A stretch of DNA of 64,000 bases. It comes from Pyxicephalus adspersus (taxonomy: Eukaryota > Chordata > Amphibia > Anura > Pyxicephalidae). The position numbers and the translations under genes were made by a program. Each line of letters begins with the position of its first letter. The stretch's first letter is position 1. Shown here piece after piece: positions 12,201 through 24,200 of this stretch. Under the pieces are notes generated by a model. The model ran no database searches and was not told the origin of the DNA. It saw nothing but the letters and a program-made list of their open reading frames with translations. The stretch spans positions 92,345,800 through 92,409,799 of the forward strand of contig NC_092862.1 of NCBI RefSeq assembly GCF_032062135.1. The letters run 5' to 3'.

Positions 12201-15200
12201 AAAAATCTGTAAAAAAAAAAATAGTTAAACATGTAATGTAGGTGTACAGTAGCATATATAATATATGTATTGAATCCAATACAAAGTTATTTGAATTTTC
12301 CGCCTATCATACCGCCCGCACCGACGCATGCAGAACGTCACCGGGAAACCCCAGAGAACATCTCTGCATTGCGTGGCTGAAAATCAAAGAATACGGACAC
12401 GTCCCCAGGGCCTGCGGGGACCAGCAGGACGATAGGGGATGACAACGGAGCAAGGTAAGTGGGTTTTCTTTAGGTTAAAGCTACCCTGCTTGTGACTCAG
12501 GATTACTGCTATTTGTAGGTAAAATCCACCCCGAGTCACACCTAGGCGATACAACTGATCCAAGGATCAGACCTGCGGACAGAGGCAACCTGCTCCAACA
12601 TGGATATCTTGTTATTTATTGTTGTTTATTAAGTATCTGGATGTATCATTTCATTTTATACTGACAAGAGAATGACCTCATCACATGGCTAATGCCTAAT
12701 GCTTGATAATAATGTATGCGTTATAATAGAATGCATTTTTTAAGTTTTGTATTCTGTTCTTGATTTGTTTAATTGTTTAATTGTTATATATACATTTTAT
12801 TACTTCCCCTTATACATCCTAGTAAGATACTTGAATGATAAAAAGCAACTTTAAACCACCTTAGCAAGTGGATTGTTCCATATTAATTAGTTACCACAGT
12901 ACTGGTGAGTGGCGATTCCCCCACATTGTGTATTACCGTACTTCCCCCTTAACGGCCCCAGATCTCAGTCCAGGGGTCATCTTCCTCTCCTTTTTAATAC
13001 TTGTATCTCCACTCTGTTGTTGTCTACTCTCCCTTTCTTTCCTTCCCCCTTGTGCCCCCCTGTTCTTTACCCAGGCAAGCCCCCCTCTTGTAAATTTGCA
13101 CTGAACTATCCAGTCTAATCTATTCATACTAGTACACTGCTGCCTTTCCAATACTAATCAAGTACCTTATCTGGAGCGATTCCAGGACATTACAGTTTTG
13201 CTGAGGGCACTGTGGTGATGGGGGGGATTTCAATTTTGTGATGGGCCTTATTTAATAAAGCTTTCCAAGGCTAGAGAGTATACACTTTTATCAGTGAAGC
13301 TGGGTCATCCAGCAAACCTGGAATCTGGTTCAGGATTCAAAATATTTGCTAACAGATAGCAAATGGCCTATAAAAAATCCATTTCCCTCCACCCTTGGAC
13401 AGCTTTAAAAATCAGGCCTGATGAGTCAAAAGTGCCTTTCCACCTCCGGTTAACAACAGGAAGGCTAAAGTACCTTCTCCATCTTCACCAGTTAGTTGAC
13501 ATATGGAGGATACATATGTCAACTAACTACTACTGAATTTTTTTTGTTTTTTTAACACTTCGATAAATTTTAAGTGTCAAAAAAATCAGTCACTAAAAAA
13601 ACATTTTTAACAATAGCACAGAATGACAGGAAAGAACTCACCATATTAACAAGGTTGCTTATAGGCAATTATTTTATGTATGAATATGTTCATATTGTTT
13701 CCAGAAAACATGAATAAGGATAAGATTTATGTATCCTATTTCTTGATGTACAAAATAGTGCTGTTACCTATGGCTAAATAATATGATAAAAGGTTTCACT
13801 GTCACCAGTCATGTTTAATATATTCTTAACAGGACATTGAGGACTAATATCCCTGCATGTAATACAAATTAGTCAAAATATTCGTTTTGAATTGCTCATG
13901 CTGTTCAAGAGCTCTGCCTAAAAAGGAAAAAAAATGTATCCCAACCATATTTAAAAAAATAAAATAAAACATTCACACACAGCATTTGCACTAGTGGTTA
14001 ATCACATCCTTACTTTGCAGGTAATTAACTAAAAACTATATATTTGACACTTACCCAAAATGCAAAATATTTGACATAGCACCGAGGGCATGTTGATACT
14101 TCTCAAGTGCTTGAATATAGTGGCCAGCTTTATATAACTCATTTCCTTTGGCTTTTAAATCATTTGCGAGTAATAAATAGTTGTGCCTGTCACAGAAAAG
14201 AAATACACTTAAAGGCATATTTTAACCTATTTACAGTATTTAAAAATGTTTTCCAGGTCATATCAAATTATCATATTATCAAATACTGCACATGATTATT
14301 TAACATTCACATACTCAGCAAGTGGCATATTATGCAATGTCTATGTTCTATTATGTGTCCTCAAAGCACTTATGCTAAAAATTGTATAACCTAACTGTTA
14401 AAAGAAATGCATTGGTGAGGTAGACACCCACATTGCATCTTTTTTGGGGTTTTAAACAACCTATTTACAGTATTCAAAAAATGTTTTCCAGATCATTATC
14501 AAATACTGCACATGATTATTTGACATTCACATATTCAGCAAGTGGCATATTATGCAATGTCTATGTTCCATTATGTGTCCTCAAAGAGCTTTAGCTAAAA
14601 ATTGTATAACCTAACTGTAAAAAGAAATGCATTGGTGAGGTAGACACCCACATTGCATAATTTTTGGGGGTTTTAGGATTGAACAAGTTACAACTTGACA
14701 GTACAATCAAATTCACATTACCAACAACATGCAAGGCCCTACCTGGAAAGATAAAGACTAAATTTTGTAAAGATTATCTTTTCACATTATAAAGTTTCAG
14801 TACCTTTAAATGAAAACATACAGATACTTTGCAATCCGACTGTTTGTGCCATTATTTGAGATTGTTTTGCAAAGGATGTGGTAAAACAAACAGATACTTC
14901 TACAGAACACAGAAAGATAGAAATCTGCTACAAACGTTCTTAAAATCCTTACAGTATACATAACTCAACAACAAGTTTTTGTTTTTTTCCCCCCACAAAA
15001 GTGGACTTACATTGACCTCATGGAAATTAAGGATACAGTTAGTCCCTGGGTTAAGGACATCTAAAATACAGATGCCTTTTAGATAGGAAGGGCTTCCCTG
15101 TTTGCTGTGTGCAGAACCCTTGGAAGGGGGGCAGTTTGCATGACTTGCAGAAGAAATCTTTGGCTGAATACAGCTGAGGTTGTGGGTGATCTTAGGGGGT

Positions 15201-18200
15201 GAGCTCTTTCTGCAGCCTCTAGTAACTCTTTGATGACCAAGACAAACTCTGCATTTGTTTCTTTTTGCATATCAAATCACAGCTTGCTCCAGAAGTTATA
15301 AAATATATACAGTTTTTTTTTTTTTTTGCGTTGTTTGGGATTAACTAACATTGAGGATTTTACACAGTAAGCTGCCCAATAATGCGTTGAGACAAACACC
15401 TGTCCTAACTGCATTTATTTAAAAAAAAGTACCTGTTCAGACTAACATACAAATTCAACTTAAGAACAAACCTTCAGTCCCTATCTCATATGTAACCTGG
15501 GGACTACCTGTAATGTACCGAAATACCAAAGAAAACAGCACACACACAGAAAACAAGACTCATCCAAAGCAATAGTACTTACTCAGGGTGTTGGTTTATG
15601 TTGTACATTGCAATCAGTCTTGTCTAGATGACAAAAAAAAATAGTTGTAAAAAGTAGCAAACATAAGCATCAGATTGAGACATTTTTATGGCCATGCAAT
15701 AATTCTAAATGTATGAAACTCCAAAACACAATAGAATGCTAGATTCACAATAGAACTGCTAGTATAATAAAAGTAGTAGGTCAAAAAAAGTTACAAAATG
15801 CATTAATCTTGTAACAAAAGATACTGACCTGTTTGTTTTTTTTTCAACTTTGCTCTGTAGCAGAGCTTCCAGTGTTGTTCCTATTGCAGGTGTGTGGAAT
15901 AGTGGCGCACTGCTATCTGCTTTTGTGTCCTGCAGTAACTAGAGATCAGCAAGGAATTACTGACCAGGTGGTAGTACTACCTGAAACCCCTGACTTTCTG
16001 ATCTCCATACCTTAACCAAGTGAAAGACCCAAGATATTTATGTTGGCCAATCTATTATTTCATGGATTAGGGTCAGCAACTGAAGTCCTTCTCTTGTAAT
16101 AGGTATACGTTTACAATATTTTAGAGAGCAAAAAAATGATTTTTGCCCTGCTGTTGTTTAAACTGCTTAACAGAGCCAGATCGCTCACAGATGGTTCAGT
16201 AGAAAAATGCCTTCAATTATTGGACATTTATACTATTCTAGAGGGTGATAAAGAGAACCTTGGGCAAAGGAAGTTACTCCATGTGAGATTTTACAACTTT
16301 TTGGAAATTCTGTTGGATTTTAAAGCCTTTGGGTCGAGAACACTTGTGCCATGTCACAAACATTTAACCCCAAAAACAACCAGACCCATTTATGACTGAT
16401 GTGTTATTAAAGAAACATGCGCAACCTTTTTTTCCTAAAAACTTATTTACCCCAATAAGCAACTCACAACTTAGCTTCAGGCAATGGTGAGTGCTTTCCT
16501 GCTGCTTGCTGAAAACGCTACTTCACTAGTGCCTTTCAAGTGCTCTTGTAAATAAATGTAAGGCAAACCTGCTACCTCTCCAATGTAAGGAAAAGGGCAA
16601 ATCAGATATTGGGGCACCTTGGATGCATCAAAGAGAAAATGTCACTGCACAGTCATACAAATGCAAGCATAAACATAAAGGAGTGAATATGTATGTAAAA
16701 CATCGAGCAAGCGCAACATACAGGGCGTTGCTGCGAACAGGGAATGAGAGGAAAACTTCTACAGCTATTAATTAGTTAACTCCAAAATGATATTAGATCA
16801 TCTATTGATTAATTCCACATTTTTTTTCTGGGTGTGGAAGTTTTAGGTCATTTTCATGTCTAAAATGCATGTTCTAACATTTAAGCAAAAAAAAATCCTA
16901 CATTACACAAAACCTTTATTGGCTCTTACTTTTTAATACTTGGTTTGGTATTTTAACCACCAGGAACTAAAGGGCCAGGACGTTTCTTTGAGGCACGTTT
17001 ATGAGCATTATCTTTAACCTTGCTTGCAACATTTAAAAAATTAAAACGCGGGGTTAACGCTGGCAAAAGGCCCAAAAACGTGGGAAAACACGGGTAAACG
17101 CTTCCATCTATTTCAATCGGGCGTTTTCCCGTGTTTACAGCAACTAAAACAGGAGGGACGGCAAATAAGATTAGGTTGGTGTTATCTTTGTTAAGATGTA
17201 GCAAATTGCTAAGAGGGGAGAATAACACCTATTTTTATATTTAGGCCCCAAACACATATTTTACAAGCACGTGGAAGCAAAGAACACGAAGAATTAAATA
17301 GGCTTAAGCAAGTACCGTATTTACAAACGAAAATCAAACAACACCCTTGTGGTTTAGGCTTGTTCTTCTTGCCACAAAATAAAACCTGAAACAAAAGTCA
17401 AAATAATAAGTAATGCTGTCTTGTACATTACTGTGTGATGCAGCCCCTAATTTAACCACCTGGGCGTTACACTGATGTCTAGATTTCTGTACCAAAAGCG
17501 TTACACTGTTTTTCATGAAATTTTTTTTTTTAGTTTCATTTTCTCATAAACAAAACTATTCAGCTGTTTGTGCCACATCTTCAGATTCAGCCAAACCTTG
17601 ATTAGTATTAACCCTTTCCATGCAATTTTTTTTTATAATTGAGTCCATTTAAAAATTGTAGATCAAAATTATCATTTTTTATTGAAAATTTTAAACAAAC
17701 ATACAGACAAGAAGACAAAAAAAAGGAAAATAGTAATAAATGCCCCATATTGTGTATGCGCAGGAGCAGCCCGAAGCCTCCTGGGATACATTATATATAT
17801 ATCCCGGGAGGCTCCGTGCTCTAATTAAGTCTTTACATTTAAATGATTTAAAGACAAAAAAAAGATAATTTTTACTTTAAAATAATTTATATAAAGTATA
17901 ATTTTTGTTGATAGGTCCTTTAAATCAGCAGTCGCAAACCAGTGGTCCGCTTTAAATCAACTTTATATCTTATAACCCACCCACACCACCTTCTGAGAAA
18001 TATTGCCCAACTATGAAAATATATGAGAAATATATATTAAAAATATCATCATTATTGTTGTTGCTGTTTTTGTAATGATCAAATGCAGCAATATTAACAG
18101 CACTAGAATTAAAACAGCAGAACCTAAAACACAGAACAGCTGACAACTATTCTACAGCTACTATTTCATTTGTATAAAAAGTCATTATACAGAATAAAAT

Positions 18201-21200
18201 ATTTACCAGACTCCTGTTCTACGGATACAAAGGTAAAAAAGCATTATTTTCATACTGTTGATGTAATTAGGGTTAAAAAGCACAGTACCTCTCTCTCTCT
18301 CTAAAGCAGCAACTAGGTCCCAAAGAAGTCTAATAATGCTACGTCTTTTTCCATCTGAAAAATAATAATTTTCTTACTGACAAAGCTATATATCCCTTTG
18401 TAAACAGTTTCACCCCTCTGATGTCAAACAAGAGAAAAAAAAGTGTCTGAGTTTCAGTTTCATTTTCTCATAAACAAAACTATTCAGCTGTTTGTGCCAC
18501 ATCTTCAGATTCAGCCAAACCTTGATTAGTATTAACCCTTTCCATGTAATTTTTTTTATAATTGAGTCCATTTAAAAATTGTAGATCAAAATCATCATTT
18601 CTTTTTTTTTTTTTTTTTTTATTGTTTTTTTCATTGAAAATTTTAAACAAACATACAGACAAGAAGACAAAAAACAGGAAAATAATAATAAATAACAATT
18701 GAGTGCAAAATGGTAATAAGACAATAACCATAACTCTTCAGTCAGGTATTTACATCACCGTGAGTGATATGCTCAAATAGATTCTACAAAAAAGTAGGAT
18801 AGAACATATAGTCATCGCACTCATCAAGTATATATTATACAACATAACAGTAGCCAATAACCCAGGCCAACCAACAACAAAATGGAGAGGAGGGTGGGAA
18901 AAAGGGCAGGGATAGGTGGAGGGGGAAAGTGTGGCCAAGACATAGGGCGACACATGGCATTTAGTCATAAGGAAAATAAAGCACCAAAGAAATAGGAGGT
19001 CATACCGGCAGCCGGGCATAGTAATGGTCCCAGACTTCCCATGTTGCCTCAAATTTAACCACAGTATCCATGATAAGAGCCGTGAGATATTCCATAAGAC
19101 GTATCTCCTGAATATGTGTATACAGAGCAGTAGTAGAGGGGGGGCCTAATAGAGTTCCAGTTGGAGGGAATCAGAGTGCGTGCCGCTACCAAAATATGAG
19201 CAGCTAACATACGGGCGTATTTCAGCAGGAATGTGAGGGGTTGACCCAGTAGGTGGGTGAGAGGGTCCAAAGGAATCTGTTGTTGGAGTACATCACACAG
19301 CAACCTGTTCACTCGAGACCAATACTCCTGAATAATGGGACAAAACCAAAATATGTGTTCCAGGGAGCCCCGGGAGACTCCACATCACCAGCAAGTGGGG
19401 TCAGTCCCAGGGAACACAGCCTGTGCAACACCTCTGGGGTGTGATACCACCGAAGAATTAGTTTGTACAAGTTTTCTTTACACAGCGTACATATAGAGCT
19501 TTTGTTCGCTGCTTCCCATTTTTCCAACCATGCATCTGAGTCCAACTTTCAGTTCAGAACTTCCTCCCACTTACACATATATGAAAACTTGCCAGAGGAG
19601 TCTCACAAAGAGTTATGTAATAAACTGTATATAGAAGAGACAACTCCTTTGGTATACGGGCCCTCTGCACACAACCTCTCAAAAGGAGTCATAGTCAGAA
19701 ACCTGGCTGAGGGCTGAAAGGACCGGATATAATGTCTAATTTGCAGATAAGCATAGAAAGATGTGCATGGGAGCTCAACCTTCTCGCATAGTTCTTGAAA
19801 GGTAAGCAATCGCTTCTCCACTAGATGTAGCGGATATCTAATTTGGAATAAACCCCTATCCCTCCAGAGACCAGACATCACCCCCTGCAAACTATCAGGA
19901 ATCTGTGGGATGTGATTTACAGATGTCAGGCTTCAGGGTTCCGATAGAAGGCTGTATTTATGTCTGCAACTCCGCCGGACAGTTCTTGTGAACACCAAAG
20001 GGGCAAGCAATCTTTATCTGTTAGGAGAAGGGAGGAGCCCCAAAGCATAACATTAGGGTGTATGGGAGCTATCCAAGCCTCCTCAATTTCTCTACACACC
20101 GTGTGAGAGTAAGGTAAGATCCAGTGGCAGATATTGTAGATGAGCCGCCAAATAGTTTTTGTAGAAAATCTGGGGCCCCTAGGCCCCCCATTATTCTGGG
20201 GGTACATACTACCGTCTTAGCTAGTCCATGCCATTTGTGCGCCCAAATAAAGTTCAAAAAAGCTGCTTGGATATTTTTCAGTGCTTGGGGGGGACTCGGA
20301 CCGGTAGAGTCTCAAACAGGTAAAGTAGTTTAGAAAGGAGCATCATTTTCAATGATGCAATACGCCCCAGAAGAGACAGCTGGTGGTTGCCTTATTGTCC
20401 TAAAAGAGATTGCAGTTCCTTGAATAAAGGTGGAAAGTTATGTGAGTAGAGTTGGGTATAGGTAGAGGTCATCATTTCTTTTTAAACTAAATTTTTCACA
20501 AACATGGTTAGTTGTATGTTATTTTACCCAAACCTTTTATTCATTTTTTTTTATTTATTAGGAAAGGATAAAATTGTCTGTTGATTCTTGCAGTATTGTT
20601 AGCCTATGCTCAGGCTGGTGGCAGGAAGACATCCCCGTGTGGCTCCCAGTAGATGGCACCTTTCCAGCCACTCAACTGTCTCCGAGATTGGCATTTTCTT
20701 TCATTACTGGAAATCCCATGAATGTATGCCAGGAGACTCTGGGCTTCCCATTCAGTCTTTACCGCCACAGCAGTAAAGACAGAAGGAGAGGAGCCCCCCT
20801 AATTTAGGAGGGTTATCTATCTGCCCTTTTATATAAAGTAAAAATTGTGTCGATAGGTTCGCATTAAAGTAACAGTGTTTAAACATTTTTCCATGGCAAT
20901 GTGCAGTACTGAGGTGACTGTCACCCCCATTTATTTTCTATGGATAGCCGTAAAAGTGGTTCAGGGGTGGGTATACCTGCACTGTACTGCCAGTCTGAAT
21001 ATAGCCTTGGGGAGATTTAACATTCCTATTGTGTCCTAATGTACAGGTCTTTACAAATCCTTGCACAATTGATAGTGTGGATAAAAACTTTCAGACACAA
21101 CTCCTACTCAACTGCAGGAAGTTTAAGCCTATGGGCTGAACTTGGCTGTGGCACCCCAAAGTATCCCTGTGAGAGACATTAATGCTAAACAACTCCATCT

Positions 21201-24200
21201 AAGGTTCTCTGTGGCCTCGCTTGACCCCACAAGACAGGAGCGCTCTTGGGTCAAATTCGCACTGACAGTGAGGTTGCTTACTCACGCCAGGAAAATGCTG
21301 CTGCTTGGAATGCTACATGAAGCTTTTTCCCGTGGCTGTCCCCATAGGGAATCAATAGGGGCTTTAGTGAGCATTAGCAATACAGTGTTCTCCTGAGAAT
21401 TTTTTTTCAGCTGGGAGGAAGAATCTGACGGCAGGCGGTCAAAAAATAAATCAGGGAAAACACAACAAATTTAGTGCTTTCAGTTGCTTATGCCATAGGT
21501 TTCCAGTAACCATCTTATTGAGTCAATTTTCTACCTTCCTCATATGCTTTATCCCAACTTTCTAATGCCTACCCCCCTAACCTCCCTGGTGGTCTGAAAA
21601 AAAAGTATTTTTAAATGTCAAAACGGTAGTATAATTTTTTTTTTTTTAAAACATTTAAAAATACCTATTTTATATTTCCCGCCTCCCAACCACACGGTCC
21701 CACCCTCCAGCCACAAGCTCTTGCTGCCTGGCCCGTATCTGCTTCCCCTGACCTCACATCCCAAACACGCCGGGGGCGCAGATGCAGGCCACCACCTCTT
21801 TACCCAGGCAATGCCGGCAGGCATCGCAGAAGGATGCTGCGGAAAAGTGGGGACCAGGTAAGACTTAAAAATTCCTGGCAATTCCACCCCGAGCTTGGGG
21901 TTACAGCTTTTGGTATAGGTAATTCACCCCAAGCCACACTCAGGATTACCACTAGGGAGGTAAATGTGTCCAGTGTTTCCAACAATTTTGTATTATGGCT
22001 CAATTGTCCAGTCCCCTTGTGTTTTGATCCAACTTCCTAGTATTCCATGTTTTGTTAGTAGTATAATCCCGTTTAATAATGTAATCACAGTAGTGTAACA
22101 AGTTAGGCTTGATTCACCTTAGCAGTTAAAAAAAGTGCCATTCAATGCTTCTGAGTGACTACTGGTTACTATTAGGCACCAAGTAACAGGTAGATGGGGG
22201 CAGGGCTGACAGTGTCCCACTTTCATTAATGCTGAGCACTGGTGCTCCCCCACTCACCTGTCATCGGCAGCTCTAATCCTCTGAATGAATGACAAATGGG
22301 TACGAGCAGCCCCACCGTCATCCGTGTCATCAAAGTCTTGGGAACCTCTGCTAAATTGTTGGGGGTCATTCAGAAAAAAACTATGTGGTAAGTGGAAAGA
22401 ATACTCACCCCACAGTGGAATACCACCCTAATAGAAAACTACAAACATCATTAAAGTCAATTTGGCTACATTTACCAAGAGGCTTTGGCCCCAGAACTAT
22501 GCCGGCATCAACAAATGGGAGGTCAATCAGTTACAGTTCAAGGAACCCTGGATTCCACAGAATAGTGACTAAGAACAGACAAGGACAGATGATCCCTTAA
22601 AGGGAAAGTTTACTCTAGCAAACTATTCTGTTAGGTTCTTTCTTTTAAAAGGATTATCTGGCTGCAGATCTGGGCTGTCCAACATGCAACCCAGCCCACA
22701 AAGCTGTTTTACCTTGGCAGCCGAAATGATTCAGATACTCGCTGCTGAAAACAAGAGACTACCTGTTTAGTCTTAATTCTTGTTTAAGACTTATTATTTG
22801 CGTGAGTTAAAATGTCTCCCAGTGGATATTGCTGTGCTATGGATTGAGTTTGTGGAATCATTTTTAGGAGATAATGTTCACTACATTTTTGACACTTGCA
22901 CAATGTATGTTGCATAACCCTCCTCACCCCTGCACTCTGAACTTACACATACCTGACTCCTGCATTCTGTACCTTAGACAAATCTTGAAAGCAGACCTAA
23001 ACTCAAAATTTTTACTTTACATAAAAGGGTAGACAACCCTTTTATTTAAAGTAAAAATGTTGTTTATTTTTTTTTTAAAGGCAGTGACGATCAAGACAGA
23101 ATAGGAACGCATAGCCTCACGGGATACCTACATAATGCATCCCCAGAGGCTCTTGGCTGTCTTTCATCAATGGAAGAAAAAATTGCCGATATCACGCATG
23201 TACAGTGTGAGATCGGGTGACACAGGAAGAAGAACCTGAAGGAAAAAAAAAATATCGGCGCCCGGTACTTCCTTTGCATCAGGGTGAAGACAGATAGGGG
23301 ACGCCGCAGGACCCAAACAAAGAAACCTCCCGATGGATATACAGATTTGCGGGATTAAAGGTGTGTTGTTGTTTTTTTTACTTTGGGTTTAGATCTGCTT
23401 TAAGTGTGTATGTTATACCCTTCTGATCCCTGTACTCTGAACTGTACATTAGTTTTACTTTTGGCAGCACTGCTTTGACATACACTTTAAAGTTACTCTG
23501 TGCATACTAAAAATATATTATGATTTTTTTTAATGAAATGCTAATTTTGCAGAACGTGACTAAAATAATATTTGGCATCAGAAATCAGAAATACTTACAA
23601 CCCTGCAACTCAGTATAAAGGGATGGCATATGCCCTGATGTAATAATTAACATTTTGTAGGAGCTATCAGAAAGAAACAGCACAGATGGGGAATGAAGAT
23701 AGAACAGGAGTAATAAAGGAGGAAAAATGAGGAAAGGCTAGAATTGAGCTTTAAGGCTGGGGCTACATGGTATTTTAAAAATGCATGTAAACGTTCCTAT
23801 TGCGTTTATTTGCGTTTTTATTGGTGTTTTAAAGCCTGCATTCAAAATGCTTGAAAACGCCTATGCCGCGTTTTCCCACGTTTTTAATCGCCGTTTTACC
23901 GTTTTAAACTAATTTGCATATTAAAAATGCATGTCCTATTGAAATCATTGAAAGCATTTACCCCGGTTTTTGGCCGTTTTCCAGCATTAACACAGCGTTT
24001 TAATTTTTTAAACGTTGCAAGCAATGTTTAAGATAACTGTCATAAACGTGCCTCAAGGAAACGTCCTGATGTAGATTAACCCATTGTAATGCATAAGGAT
24101 TTCAAACAAGGGCTTCAAAAACACCTCAGTTTAAAGGCTGGGGAAACAGTCAGTGTAGACTAAGCCTAAGGTGTAGTGTGGTGTGTGTGTAAACATACAT

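Larger units (their letters stand above)
5415..14054 (-). other. TRANK1 intron 5
   Basis: About 8.6 kb between exons 6 and 5. It is filled with the L1 relic, L2 tail, hAT end, hAT transposase relic and family D MITE listed separately. In 5415-6320, 10640-11280 and 12560-14050 I see no gene and no repeat I can name. Confidence 0.8.

Noticed and set aside
15583..15623. Outer acceptor (CTAG) for TRANK1 exon 4
   Set aside because: With exon 3 spliced in it gives a stop; the AG 5 nt further in keeps the frame.
18289..18354. Short upstream frame MEKDVALLDFFGT in TRANK1 exon 2
   Set aside because: The other frame joins exons 1, 2 and 3 without a stop, so this exon is more likely coding than 5' UTR.
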